Assembly (NCBI GenBank): GCA_020636075.1
Contig: JACJYO010000004.1
Location: forward strand, 248,001 to 312,000
Direction of reading: 5' to 3'
DNA: 64,000 bases
Source of the DNA: Lewinellaceae bacterium
GTDB lineage: Bacteria; Bacteroidota; Bacteroidia; Chitinophagales; Saprospiraceae
Below are positions 49,509 through 58,158 of the stretch, piece by piece. The translations under genes and the position numbers were made by a program. The notes beneath the pieces are model-generated. The model did no database searches, was not told the origin of the DNA, and saw nothing but the letters and a program-made list of their open reading frames with translations. Position 1 is the stretch's first letter; the number at the start of each line of letters is the position of its first letter.

Positions 49509-50423
49509 ATGAGTTTAGTTGCGGTAGGCACCGTTGCATTTGACGATATCGAAACGCCCTTTGGCCGGGCAGAAAAAGTGATCGGCGGGGCATGCACGTA
49601 CATTTCACTGGCGGCCTCGTATTTTGTTAAGCCGGTGCAGGTTGTTTCAGTGATCGGCGGCGATTTTCCGGAGGATATGCTTCGGCATCTGGAAGGGCGT
49701 GGCGTCGACCTCGAGGGACTGCAAGTGCGCCCGGATGAGAAATCGTTTTTCTGGGCCGGGAAGTACTACCGCGACCTGAACACACGGGATACCCTCGACA
49801 CACAGCTGAACGTGCTGGCCGATTTTGACCCGGTGTTGCCGGAATCGTACCGGAATGCCGAATACCTGATGCTGGGCAACCTCACCCCGCAAGTACAACT
49901 CCGGGTACTGGAGCAATTGAATGCGCGGCCAAAGTTGATCGCCATGGACACCATGAACTTCTGGATGGACACGGCCATGTCGGACCTGCTACAGGTGCTC
50001 AAAAAAGTGGATGTACTGACCATCAATGATGAGGAGGCCCGGCAACTATCCGGCGAGCACTCACTGGTGAAAGCAGCCCGGGTGATCCACCAGATGGGGC
50101 CGAAATTTCTGGTGATCAAAAAAGGCGAACACGGCGCATTGCTGTTTCACAACGACGAACTGTTTTACGCGCCGGCCTTGCCTTTGGCTGACGTCACCGA
50201 CCCGACCGGCGCCGGCGATACCTTTGCCGGAGGTTTCATGGGTTGGCTGGCCAAATCGGGCGATATGTCGATGGCCAACATGCGGCGGGCAGTGATTTAC
50301 GGCTCCACCATGGCCTCATTTTGTGTGGAAAAATTCAGCGTTGAACGGTTGCAGGAATTAACACCGGAAATGATCCAGGGCCGAATACAACAATTCGCCG
50401 ATTTGGTCCATTTTAAAATGTAA
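49509..50423 (+). CDS. PfkB-family carbohydrate kinase
   Basis: The 304-residue ribokinase-like protein has the PfkB signature DVTDPTGAGDTFAGGFMGWLA with the catalytic aspartate, the N-terminal MSLVAVGTVAFDDIETPFG and GGACTYISLAASYF segment, and the TINDEEARQLSG hinge. Relatives phosphorylate sugars or nucleosides; the substrate here is not clear. An adenosine-, ribose- or fructose-type enzyme is possible. Proximity to psuG suggests pseudouridine, but the two genes are on opposite strands with a tRNA between. The gene stands alone. Confidence 0.88.
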   Translation: MSLVAVGTVAFDDIETPFGRAEKVIGGACTYISLAASYFVKPVQVVSVIGGDFPEDMLRHLEGRGVDLEGLQVRPDEKSFFWAGKYYRDLNTRDTLDTQLNVLADFDPVLPESYRNAEYLMLGNLTPQVQLRVLEQLNARPKLIAMDTMNFWMDTAMSDLLQVLKKVDVLTINDEEARQLSGEHSLVKAARVIHQMGPKFLVIKKGEHGALLFHNDELFYAPALPLADVTDPTGAGDTFAGGFMGWLAKSGDMSMANMRRAVIYGSTMASFCVEKFSVERLQELTPEMIQGRIQQFADLVHFKM

Positions 50424-50512
50424 ACCCGGAAATATTCACGCTGCGTGCCAGAATCCGGCATACTTTACCGGCCCGGCCGGCGTTTAGTTGTCCAACAAAA
50501 ATTGAAAAACGA

Positions 50513-51733
50513 ATGCGTTTTTTTTCGCTTTTTATGCTCCTGGGCCTTTCCACGGCCATCTCTGCTCAAAATATCAATGAAAAACTGGTGGCGTACTTTC
50601 CGTTCACCGAATGCAAAGGCACCGATGAAAGCGGCAACGGCTCCAGCGGCGCGTTGATCGACGATGCCTCCTGCGTTTGCGGCGTCCGGGATTCAGCCAT
50701 CTACTTCGACGGCGATGCCGATGCCATCTTTTTTGTCGGCCCGATAAGTGATGTGTTTACCACGAGCGACTTTTCGGTCAGTTTTTACTTCAAACCGGCG
50801 CCTGTGCCCGCCAATTACGGCGGCTCGCAGGTACTCATGTCGAAGCAGGAAAACTGCAACACTAACCGCGCGTTCTGGGTGCGTTTTAACCCAAAAAGTA
50901 AAAAAATATCGGCCGCACTCAGCCAGAACGACACCTTGTTGGCCAATGTAACTGCCAACCTGAGTCCGCGCTCCTGCTGGCAGTACATTACCCTGACGCG
51001 CAGCAATACGCTGTTTTCCATTTATGTAAACGGCAAACTGGCCGACAGCCAAACCTCCAAAGCCCGTATCGACCTGACGTCGAATGCCGTATTCAAGGTG
51101 GGAGAGCCAATTTGTTCGCTTGATCGCAGTTATTGGGGCGATATTGACGAACTCCGCATCTACAGCAAGGCGCTCAACCAGGATGATATCAATGCCCTCA
51201 ACCTTAGAGCCGACCAGATAATCACCGGTGACACCCTCGTTTACCTGGGTAATTCGCTTCAGATCCAGTCGACGCCGTCTTGTACCGATCAGTTTTTATG
51301 GACACCGTCGGCCGGCGTTTCGGACGACATGAACCCCGAACCGATTATTACACCAACGGTAACTACGACCTACAAACTGGAGTTTTCGTATCCGGGCTGC
51401 ACTGCTTCGGACACGATCCGGATCAAGGTGATCGACCCGGACACCCTGGATTGCAACATAATTTTCATTCCCAATGCCTTCACGCCCAGCGCTTCCCCTG
51501 GCCGAAACGATGTTTTCGGCATCAGCAATCCCTACTCGGTTGACGAGTTTATTTCCTTTGAAGTATTTGACCGCTGGGGAGGGCGCGTATTTAATGCGCC
51601 AACGGTGTTTGATACCTGGGATGGCACTTTCCAGGGCGACGCACTGAATGCCGGGGTGTTCCTGTACCGCCTGCGTTACCGCTGCGAAGGTGTCGAACGG
51701 GTGAAAGCCGGAAGTCTGACGCTTTTGCGGTGA
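50513..51733 (+). CDS. Secreted LamG-domain protein with type-B T9SS C-terminus
   Basis: The 406-residue protein has a signal peptide (LFMLLGLSTAISAQ), then a LamG/concanavalin-A-like domain (about 22-235): LVAYFPFTECKGTDESGNGSSGAL, DSAIYFDGDADAIF, FSVSFYFKP, CWQYITLTRSNTLFSIYVNGKL and YWGDIDELRIYSKALNQDDI. A short Ig-like segment follows (about 240-310; ILWTPSAGVSDDM theme), then a CHU_C type-B domain (IFIPNAFTPSASPGRNDVFG, FEVFDRWGGRVFN, LNAGVFLYRLRYRC). It is probably a surface glycan-binding protein exported by T9SS. A terminator lies 42 bases after its stop. Confidence 0.88.
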   Translation: MRFFSLFMLLGLSTAISAQNINEKLVAYFPFTECKGTDESGNGSSGALIDDASCVCGVRDSAIYFDGDADAIFFVGPISDVFTTSDFSVSFYFKPAPVPANYGGSQVLMSKQENCNTNRAFWVRFNPKSKKISAALSQNDTLLANVTANLSPRSCWQYITLTRSNTLFSIYVNGKLADSQTSKARIDLTSNAVFKVGEPICSLDRSYWGDIDELRIYSKALNQDDINALNLRADQIITGDTLVYLGNSLQIQSTPSCTDQFLWTPSAGVSDDMNPEPIITPTVTTTYKLEFSYPGCTASDTIRIKVIDPDTLDCNIIFIPNAFTPSASPGRNDVFGISNPYSVDEFISFEVFDRWGGRVFNAPTVFDTWDGTFQGDALNAGVFLYRLRYRCEGVERVKAGSLTLLR

Positions 51734-51774
51734 TTCGATTCGCATGTAATTTACGGTTCCTTAAGAAATAGAAG

Positions 51775-51806
51775 AAGCCCGGTGGCACATTTGCCCCGGG
51801 CTTTTT
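51775..51806 (+). terminator. Rho-independent terminator of the LamG gene
   Basis: AAGCCCGG (51775-51782) pairs with CCGGGCTT (51796-51803) around a 13-base loop, followed by a short T run. Confidence 0.85.
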
Positions 51807-51919
51807 CACTAAACCGTTTCTATTGTATGAAGCTACAATATGTACAACCAAACGCGTGCCAAAAGCTAAAAATTTTCTAATACAGACAATATTTTTTTCA
51901 TTTTTTAAAAGCCTCCGGC

Positions 51920-52053
51920 GCTAAAAACAAAAAGCCCTGTCAAATATTTCTACTTAACAGGGGCAAAACAAAAAACAAACACTATGAACAAACACTATTT
52001 TTTATCCAAAAAAGTAGGATTTGCTTGCTAAAACGCACCAGAAAAACCTGGTA
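51920..52053 (-). ncRNA. Candidate small RNA on the minus strand
   Basis: On the minus strand, TATATTTG (52065 down to 52058) fits the TAnnTTTG -7 element. About six bases on, a perfect hairpin ACCAG-GTTTTT-CTGGT begins (52052 to 52037). Roughly 90 bases later GCCCCTGT pairs with ACAGGGC (51964 to 51934), followed by TTTTTGTTTTT. Promoter box, 5' hairpin and terminator would define an RNA of about 130 bases. The -33 element is not convincing, and no homologue is known to me. Confidence 0.3.
51984..52031 (+). pseudogene. Signal-peptide-like 15-codon frame, possible gene relic
   Basis: An ATG reading frame MNKHYFLSKKVGFAC followed by a stop looks like the first part of a secreted protein's signal sequence without its hydrophobic core continuing. 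The rest of any gene is missing; downstream DNA to 52172 has no related frame. It could equally be chance or part of the antisense RNA candidate. Confidence 0.25.
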
Positions 52054-52216
52054 GCGTCAAATATACAATGCTTAAAAAGTATTTTTTAACTCAAATATTG
52101 TACCGGCAATCCATTGCGCAGCCTGTTTTTCCAAAAATGACCATCGACTAATTGCCTAAAATTTACTCCCTTTGCACATCATGTCCTGTACCATTCCATT
52201 TCCGGTAAAGTCTGCA

Positions 52217-52552
52217 ATGCTTTTTCGCTGGATTATTATTTTGTCTGTAATAACCAGCGCCGGCACCTCCTGTAATTCTGAAAGTGACTCCAGCAAACAA
52301 GAAACGGCTGCCCAAACCACGACTTCATCCGACGGTGCTACCGTGTTTCGCCAGTATTGCGTCACCTGTCATGGCGCCGATGGCAAACTGGGCCTGAACG
52401 GCGCTGGCGACCTGGCCAAGTCGGTGTTGACAGTTGAAGAACGCGTTACACAAATTTCCAAAGGTAAAAATATGATGCCTGCGTTTGAGGAAACGCTGTC
52501 TGCCGATGAAATACAAGCCGCAGCCAAATTCACCCTTTCATTGAAAAAATAA
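52217..52552 (+). CDS. Single-heme cytochrome c, probable lipoprotein
   Basis: The 111-residue protein begins at the ATG at 52217 (MLFRWIIILSVITSAGTSC), a lipoprotein-type signal with the cysteine at residue 19; an ATG at 52181 is an alternative. After a Ser/Thr-rich linker comes a class-I cytochrome c domain: Cys48-x2-Cys51-His52 (QYCVTCHGADGKLGLNGAGDL) and the distal methionine in ISKGKNMMPAFEETLSADEIQAAAKFTLSL. It would carry electrons in the periplasm. Its stop overlaps the ATG of the epimerase gene (TAATG), so the two are translationally coupled. Confidence 0.9.
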   Translation: MLFRWIIILSVITSAGTSCNSESDSSKQETAAQTTTSSDGATVFRQYCVTCHGADGKLGLNGAGDLAKSVLTVEERVTQISKGKNMMPAFEETLSADEIQAAAKFTLSLKK

Positions 52553-53571
52553 TGCAATCAACAAAAATTCTGGTTACCGGCGCCACCGGTTTTGTCGGTT
52601 CATATCTTGTGCGTTTGCTGGTTCAACAAGGCTACGATGTTCGGGCAATTCGCCGTGGAGAAAGCCCTATGGATCTGGTCCGGGATGTGGCTGACAAGGT
52701 AGAATGGGTGGAGGCCGATGTGACTGATATAGTGGCGCTGGAAGCTGCGTTTTCCGATGTCACCCAGGTATTTCATTGTGCAGCCATGGTTTCGTTTCAC
52801 CCAAAAGATGTGCGCCGTATGCGGCAAATCAATGTGGAAGGCACGGCCAACATGGTCAACCTGGCGCTCCATTTTGGCGTTCAGCACTTTGTACACGTCA
52901 GCAGTATTGCGGCGTTTGGCCGGTCGAAGGAACGCCCGCTGCTCGATGAAAACTCGAAGTGGATACAAAGCAAGGGCAACAGCCAATATGCCATTAGCAA
53001 ATACCTTTCGGAGCAGGAAGTGTGGCGCGCGCACGCCGAGGGCATGCACGTAGCCATCGTGAACCCATCGGTTATTTTCGGCAGCGGTTTTTGGGAAGTG
53101 GGTACTGGCCGGGTGTTCAAACAGGTTTATCAAGGGTTAAAATTCTGGTCGGTTGGCCACACCGGTATTGTCGACGTTCGGGATGTCGCCCGGTTTATGC
53201 TGTTGGCCATGGAGCAAAAAATCAACGGGGAGCGGTTCATCCTGAATGCTGAAAATATCGGCTTCCGCGAATTATTTTTCAAGGTAGCAGATGCGCTGGG
53301 CGCGAAAAGGCCGTTTGTCAAAGTAACACCGCTGCTGGCCGAAATCGCCTGGCGGGTTGAATGGTTGAAGGAAAAACTGTTGGGGACGGAGCCAATCGTC
53401 ACCAGGGAAAGTGCCCGGGCCAGCATTTCCAGTTTTCAGTATGCCAACAACAAATCGCTACGTGTGCCGGGCTTTTCCTACCGGCCTATCGATCAAACGA
53501 TTCAGGAAACTGCCGAGCAATTTCTCGACGCTGCCAAGGATGGTTTTGGCGCCAGGGTGTTGCCATTTTAA
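52552..53571 (+). CDS. NAD-dependent epimerase/dehydratase (extended SDR)
   Basis: The 339-residue protein has the Rossmann motif VTGATGFVGSYLVRLLVQQG, the Tyr-x3-Lys catalytic pair in YAISKYLSEQEVW, VHVSSIAAFGRSKERPLLDE, and NPSVIFGSG. The C-terminal AEIAWRVEWLKEKLLGTEPIVTRESA resembles SDRs related to dihydroflavonol reductase and 3-beta-HSD-like enzymes rather than classic UDP-sugar epimerases. The substrate is unknown. It begins inside the stop of the cytochrome gene and converges with the BNR-repeat gene, 31 bases apart. Confidence 0.87.
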   Translation: MQSTKILVTGATGFVGSYLVRLLVQQGYDVRAIRRGESPMDLVRDVADKVEWVEADVTDIVALEAAFSDVTQVFHCAAMVSFHPKDVRRMRQINVEGTANMVNLALHFGVQHFVHVSSIAAFGRSKERPLLDENSKWIQSKGNSQYAISKYLSEQEVWRAHAEGMHVAIVNPSVIFGSGFWEVGTGRVFKQVYQGLKFWSVGHTGIVDVRDVARFMLLAMEQKINGERFILNAENIGFRELFFKVADALGAKRPFVKVTPLLAEIAWRVEWLKEKLLGTEPIVTRESARASISSFQYANNKSLRVPGFSYRPIDQTIQETAEQFLDAAKDGFGARVLPF

Positions 53572-53602
53572 GCACGAGTTTTCCATGGAGACTATCCCAG
53601 CA

Positions 53603-55717
53603 TCAATGCTTGAGCAACTGTCCGCTCCAGTATGCGATTTCTGTTTTCAGACTCATAAAATACAAGCCGGGCGGCCGGTTTTCAACAGACAGGTCGAAAT
53701 ACTCCGTGCCCTTTGCAATCGGAAGCGTCTGCAAGAGCCGTCCGTCAGCCGAAAATAAGCGTAGTTCACCGGCACTCGCCAGGGGCTGCCCCCAGCTGAT
53801 CCGGGCTGTGGTTTTCACAGGATTGGGGCTTATCGACAAATACTGAACCGGCGCTGCTTTTTCCTTTTCATCCGTAGGCAAGGTAATCGTATACCGCCAG
53901 ACGCCGGCGCTTAACGGATTGACGTAAAGCGCTTTATTAAAAATATGAATAGCATAAAGCTGGTGAATCGGATCAAAAGGATAAGGGTAACTAACCGGCA
54001 GCCAACTAGCACCGGTGTCGGCGCTGTATAAAATATCCGGGTAGTATGGAATAGTCGGAAAAGAGCTGGGGTTCACTGCAAAAAGCAGGTTATCATCGGC
54101 AACAATGCCCAGCGCGTTGTTTGGTATTGGCATTTGCGCTTTTGTCCATGTGTCGCCTTTGTCATCGGAATAATAAAACGTGCGGCCACCAATAAAAAGC
54201 CGGCCATTAATCATGTAAAAACCGCCATCGAGGGTTGTGCCAAACGCATTGCTGAGGTACCAACTGGCACCCTTGTCATCCGAAAGCAGCAGTTGCTGGG
54301 CAGTTGCCCCGCCCGAAAGGATTGGAATTACTAAATATCGCCCGTCTATTTCAAAAAAATCCCGGATACCGGTGATGTTGCCAAATGGCGTCAATGTAAT
54401 AGAGTCGATAAGTAGACCACCGAAAAAGGCGTAACATTTTTCTTTTGCAAACAAGTAATACCTGTCGCCAACAAAGCGCCCATAAGTTGTAAAATCCGGA
54501 TAATCAACGTCCGTAGTCTGCTGGAAAGTGGTCCCGTAATCAGGTGAGTAAAGCACCTGATCCTGATTGAAGATGGCGTATACTTCATTGTTCTGCGCAT
54601 CCAGATCACTGGTATAAGGGCCGCCAGTCAGAATTTGTTCCCAGGTATTGCCTTGGTCTGCCGACCGAAAAACTTCATACAGGGTACGAGCATACAGGTA
54701 TTGGTCATTATTAGTCAGTTGCTGGAGGACGTAGGTAAACATTCCCTCGGAAGAACGCGACCAATTGACGCCACGATCTGTACTTCTCCATATGCCGGGG
54801 AAGGAGCATACCAGCACAGTATCGCCGTCGAAAATGGCATCCTGAATTCCAACCTTAAGCGGAATTGGGTCATCGGAAATCAATTCCCAGGTACGTCCAA
54901 AATCAAAAGATTGGTAGCGATCATGCGCGTTGTTAATGGCAAATATGGTCTGACCCGGGCCTTTCCAGGTTTGCGCATAGTAGGTGAAATTCATATTACG
55001 AGTGCTCGTCCAGCTTTGGCCGAGATCATCGGATACAAACAACGAATCCGACCGGATGATGAAAATATTGGGACCGTCAATTTGTCCATCGATAAAATAT
55101 GTACCCGGTAGCAAATCCAATAGAAATTTGTGGGTAAAACTCAGGTCTTCGGAAATGCTGACAACATACGGTGTAGCGGAAATAATATGCTGGTCATCAA
55201 ACGCGCAGGATTGGTTTAAATCGCCAATAGTATGCTCCCAGGTAAGGCCCTGATCCAACGATCGGAGGATATTCGAGCCGTCTTCCATGAAAAGCACGTC
55301 AAAAATCTTGAAAATATGATCGGGTATAATTAGCGGGCCTCCGGAAATATTGGTGTTGCTGAGTTCTGTTGAGGTCCAGGTTTGGCCAAGGTCCAGGCTG
55401 GTATAAAAACGGGTGATCCGGGTATTGTCCAACGCTTCGGAAGCGTACAGAAAAACGGTGTCGCTGTACTGCGCCGCACAGGCGACGCGGAAAAAATTGC
55501 CGAAAATAGGATCCTGCGTCCAGCTGACGCCACCATCGGCAGAGCGGAATAAACCGTTCAGGGTAAAGGCCCAGTATTCATCGTTAATTTTTTCCAGGCG
55601 ATAGACACTTCCTCCTTCCGGCCCCTTGAGTTGGGTCCATTGGGCATTTGCAGCGGTTAGGGTAAAACAGAGGAAAACAGCAATGAGCAGGCGGGAAATG
55701 GAATTACAGAAAAGCAT
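53603..55717 (-). CDS. Secreted BNR/sialidase-type beta-propeller protein with type-A T9SS tail
   Basis: The 704-residue protein (ATG at 55717) has a signal peptide (SRLLIAVFLCFTLTAANAQ). The body is made of BNR/Asp-box and Ycf48-like blades with the theme S.D.G.TW....... (SADGGVSWTQDPIFG, SLDLGQTWTSTEL, SDDLGQSWTSTRN, STDRGVNWSRS, SADQGNTWEQI, SPDYGTTFQQT, SDDKGASWYLS, SDDKGDTWTKA, SADTGASWLPV). These may fold as one or two propellers. The last 80 residues are a type-A T9SS sorting domain (LSISPNPVKTTARISWGQ, ending SGQLLKH). Function beyond surface location is unknown; sialidase activity is not implied, since catalytic residues cannot be placed. Confidence 0.85.
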   Translation of the reverse strand: MLFCNSISRLLIAVFLCFTLTAANAQWTQLKGPEGGSVYRLEKINDEYWAFTLNGLFRSADGGVSWTQDPIFGNFFRVACAAQYSDTVFLYASEALDNTRITRFYTSLDLGQTWTSTELSNTNISGGPLIIPDHIFKIFDVLFMEDGSNILRSLDQGLTWEHTIGDLNQSCAFDDQHIISATPYVVSISEDLSFTHKFLLDLLPGTYFIDGQIDGPNIFIIRSDSLFVSDDLGQSWTSTRNMNFTYYAQTWKGPGQTIFAINNAHDRYQSFDFGRTWELISDDPIPLKVGIQDAIFDGDTVLVCSFPGIWRSTDRGVNWSRSSEGMFTYVLQQLTNNDQYLYARTLYEVFRSADQGNTWEQILTGGPYTSDLDAQNNEVYAIFNQDQVLYSPDYGTTFQQTTDVDYPDFTTYGRFVGDRYYLFAKEKCYAFFGGLLIDSITLTPFGNITGIRDFFEIDGRYLVIPILSGGATAQQLLLSDDKGASWYLSNAFGTTLDGGFYMINGRLFIGGRTFYYSDDKGDTWTKAQMPIPNNALGIVADDNLLFAVNPSSFPTIPYYPDILYSADTGASWLPVSYPYPFDPIHQLYAIHIFNKALYVNPLSAGVWRYTITLPTDEKEKAAPVQYLSISPNPVKTTARISWGQPLASAGELRLFSADGRLLQTLPIAKGTEYFDLSVENRPPGLYFMSLKTEIAYWSGQLLKH

Positions 55718-55942
55718 GGGCTTTGTGTTTAGGTTAATATTTCCAGGTTGTCCTTTTTGAGGCCTGCTGATCCAGCAATTGGGGTGGCCTGACTGCAAGA
55801 TAAAAGCAAGCAGGGTTACTTTGAAAACAATGACCCGAATTTTAGCAGGGGCTTTTGCCGGGAAGCGGCCAAGTTTCAAAAATGCTTCAATTGGAAGCAG
55901 GCACGAATTCTCCCAAAAACTTCATTTTTTTCAGAAGCCCCG

Positions 55943-55950
55943 TATCTTTG
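55943..55950 (+). promoter_or_regulatory. -7 promoter element of the TPR gene
   Basis: TATCTTTG fits TAnnTTTG exactly, 25 bases before the ATG at 55976. A -33 TTG at the right distance is not evident. Confidence 0.45.
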
Positions 55951-55975
55951 GTTCCGCTTTAATCCTGCTTTCGGT

Positions 55976-56929
55976 ATGAATGACTATCTGATCCAATTCG
56001 CCCTCCTGCGCGAACGCGCATTTCGTGAGCCGAATAACCCGGACCTCTTCCGGCAACTATTGATTTGCACGGAACTCACCGGCAACCATGCCGACAGCCG
56101 GGCGCTGTACACCGATTTACTGGACGAACACCCCTATTGCAGTTTTGCCTGGTACAACCTGGGCTGGGCTTGCGCACAACTTGATGACCCGGAGGAAGCA
56201 CTCGAGGCGTTTGAGTACGCGTATATTACCCAACCTTTTTTTCAGGAGGCCTACCGGGCATGTGCCGAACTGGCCAGCGAGCGCGGGCTACACCAGCGTG
56301 CCCTGCAATGCTACACAGAAATGCACGCCCACGCCGGAGCCGACAGCGAAGTGTTGGTGCGCATGGCAGCGTGCTACCGCCTGCTGGGCAATACTCGTCA
56401 GGCAAAAAAATGTTGCCAGCAAGCATTGGCGTTGGACCCCGCAGATGCCGATGCTTTTTTCCAACTGGGAGCCTGCCATGCTGCCGAAGCAAACTATACC
56501 CGTGCTGCCTGGTGGTTGCGCGAAGCCATTCGTATAAACGACCGCTGCGAAGAATTTCACAGTCTCCTGGCAGTCGTATATGGTTTTTTGGGAAAACCAC
56601 GAAACGTGCAACTACACCTGTGGAAAGCCGTCGAACTGGCCCCGGATGAGCCGCAGAATTGGTTGCGACTGGCAGAATTCCTGCTGTTCGCCGGCGCACT
56701 GGAGGAAGCCGCCGATGTACTCGAGCAAGCGTTGGAAAACTCCGGCAGCGTCGATCTGCTGTACTGTAATGCCGCCTGCCTGTTTTTGACCGGACAGCGC
56801 CACGCTGCCTTCAACACCTTGCTCGAAGCACTGGCCGCCGATGTCAGTCGGCATGCCGATATTTTCCGCTGGGCGCCGGCACTTCGCGAAGACGCCGAAG
56901 TGCTCGGATTATTAAGCAGTTATCATTAA
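55976..56929 (+). CDS. TPR-repeat protein
   Basis: The 317-residue protein without signal peptide consists almost wholly of tetratricopeptide repeats, about eight of 34 residues: CSFAWYNLGWACAQLDDPEEALEAFEYAYITQPFFQEAYRACAELASERGLHQRALQCYTEM, then VLVRMAACYRLLGNTRQAKKCCQQALALDPADADAFFQLGACHAAEANYTRAAWWLREAIRIND and so on. It is a cytosolic scaffold for protein interactions; the partner is unknown. It precedes rplU and rpmA on the same strand but is separated by a clear promoter. Confidence 0.88.
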   Translation: MNDYLIQFALLRERAFREPNNPDLFRQLLICTELTGNHADSRALYTDLLDEHPYCSFAWYNLGWACAQLDDPEEALEAFEYAYITQPFFQEAYRACAELASERGLHQRALQCYTEMHAHAGADSEVLVRMAACYRLLGNTRQAKKCCQQALALDPADADAFFQLGACHAAEANYTRAAWWLREAIRINDRCEEFHSLLAVVYGFLGKPRNVQLHLWKAVELAPDEPQNWLRLAEFLLFAGALEEAADVLEQALENSGSVDLLYCNAACLFLTGQRHAAFNTLLEALAADVSRHADIFRWAPALREDAEVLGLLSSYH

Positions 56930-56935
56930 TCGGGA

Positions 56936-56967
56936 TTTGTTTTTTTTCACAAGGCATTGTACCTTTG
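56936..56967 (+). promoter_or_regulatory. Promoter of rplU-rpmA
   Basis: TTTG at 56936-56939, a 20-base spacer, then TACCTTTG at 56960-56967; both match the Bacteroidota consensus. A small stem GCC-TTTTTAAAA-GGC follows at 56971-56985 in the presumed leader. Confidence 0.72.
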
Positions 56968-57019
56968 CCCGCCTTTTTAAAAGGCGCAGCCTATTTTCAT
57001 TTAAAAATTGATCCTTAAC

Positions 57020-57331
57020 ATGTTCGCAATCGTTTCCATTGCCGGTCAACAATTCAAAGTTGAGGAAGGTCAGCAGATCTTCGTCCACCGGCTGGCAGCC
57101 AACGAAGGAGACTCGCTCACCTTCGACACCGTACACCTCATCGATCGTGACGGTAACGTAACCATCGGCGCTCCCAACGTGAAAGGCGCCAGCGTCCAGG
57201 CCAACGTGCTCAGCCACGTTCGCGGCGACAAACTGATCGTTTTTCACAAAAAACGCCGCAAAGGTTACCGTAAGAAAAACGGCCACCGGCAGGCATTCAC
57301 CAAGATTGAAATCAAAGCCATCGCCGGTTAG
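57020..57331 (+). CDS. rplU: 50S ribosomal protein L21
   Basis: The 103-residue protein starts MFAIVSIAGQQFKVEEGQQIFVHRLAANEGDSLTFDTVHLIDRDGNVTIGAP and ends with the basic L21 tail HKKRRKGYRKKNGHRQAFTKIEIKAI. It binds 23S rRNA and lies in the large subunit. Unlike in some Bacteroidota, this L21 has no C-terminal helix-hairpin-helix extension; the extension is on the neighbouring L27. The ATG at 57020 is preferred to an in-frame codon four residues upstream. It is the first gene of an rplU-rpmA operon with a strong promoter. Confidence 0.97.
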   Translation: MFAIVSIAGQQFKVEEGQQIFVHRLAANEGDSLTFDTVHLIDRDGNVTIGAPNVKGASVQANVLSHVRGDKLIVFHKKRRKGYRKKNGHRQAFTKIEIKAIAG

Positions 57332-57408
57332 TTTTTGTGCATCACGTTTCATTGCACATCCCCGCAAAGCCACTTATTTTACTCATTCACGAATTGAAAC
57401 ATTGAAAA

Positions 57409-58158
57409 ATGGCACATAAAAAAGGTGTAGGTTCAACCGATAACGGCCGGGACAGTAAAAGTAAACGACTCGGCGTCAAACTCTTCGGCGGCCAAACGGC
57501 CCTTGCCGGTAACATTATCGTCCGCCAGCGCGGCACCAAATTTCACGCAGGCGAAAACGTGTACATGGGCAGAGACCATACGCTGCACGCCGCCATCGAC
57601 GGTATCGTCGAATTTAAACGCGGCCGGCACGACCGCAACTTCGTAAGCATCGCTCCCATCACGGAAGTTGCTGAAAAAGTAGCCAAACCCGCTAAAAAAG
57701 CCGCTGCACCGGCTCCGAAAAAAGCGCCGGCTCCGGAAGCACCAGCCGCCGAAGTCGAAGCACCGGTAGCCGATGAAAAACCGGCTGCTGAGGAAAAAGC
57801 AGCAAAAAAACCGGCTGCTGAAAAAAGCGCGCCGGCTAAAAAAGAAGCCGCCAGCGATAGCAAAACCACCGCTTCCAAAAGTAAAAAAGGTCCGAAAGCC
57901 AACGATTTGAAAGTGATCGAAGGGGTTGGCCCGAAAATTGAGCAACTGCTCAAAGAAGGCGGTATCGATACCTGGGAGGCCTTGGCATCTGCTTCGGAAG
58001 AGCGCCTGAATGAAATCCTGGAAGCCGCAGGCCCGCGCTACCAAATGCACAACCCGAGCACTTGGCCGGCACAGGCAAAATTTGCCGCTGAAGGCAAATG
58101 GGATGAGCTGAAAGAGTACCAGGATATGCTGATCGGCGGTCGCGACGTAGCAGAATAA
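57409..58158 (+). CDS. rpmA: 50S ribosomal protein L27 fused to a helix-hairpin-helix domain
   Basis: The first 85 residues are a complete L27: MAHKKGVGSTDNGRDSKSKRLGVKLFGGQTALAGNIIVRQRGTKFHAGENVYMGRDHTLHAAIDGIVEF. Then comes a linker of about 75 residues rich in Ala, Lys, Pro and Glu. The last 85 residues form a helix-hairpin-helix domain: DLKVIEGVGPKIEQLLKEGGIDTWEALASASEERLNEIL, then a PSTWPAQAKFAAEGKWDELKEYQDML segment. Ordinary L27 is about 85-90 residues, so the protein is about three times the normal size. L27's N-terminus reaches the peptidyl transferase centre; the C-terminal part would lie on the ribosome surface and could bind RNA, DNA or another ribosomal protein. Confidence 0.95.
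   Translation: MAHKKGVGSTDNGRDSKSKRLGVKLFGGQTALAGNIIVRQRGTKFHAGENVYMGRDHTLHAAIDGIVEFKRGRHDRNFVSIAPITEVAEKVAKPAKKAAAPAPKKAPAPEAPAAEVEAPVADEKPAAEEKAAKKPAAEKSAPAKKEAASDSKTTASKSKKGPKANDLKVIEGVGPKIEQLLKEGGIDTWEALASASEERLNEILEAAGPRYQMHNPSTWPAQAKFAAEGKWDELKEYQDMLIGGRDVAE

Larger units (their letters stand above)
51734..52216. other. Gene-poor A/T-rich intergenic region
   Basis: This region of about 480 bases holds the terminator at 51775-51806, a minus-strand terminator-like hairpin at 51934-51964, a 15-codon reading frame at 51984-52031 that looks like a signal-peptide relic, a hairpin at 52037-52052, a minus-strand TATATTTG box at 52058-52065, and the promoter region of the cytochrome c gene. These parts are described under their own entries and findings. 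Confidence 0.6.

Noticed and set aside
48179..50423. psuG and the PfkB kinase as a pseudouridine-degradation operon
   Set aside because: They are on opposite strands with a tRNA gene between, and the kinase shows no feature tying it to pseudouridine.
53603..55717. Calling the BNR protein a sialidase
   Set aside because: Asp-box blades alone are common in non-enzymatic propellers; I could not place the arginine triad, tyrosine and glutamate of sialidases.
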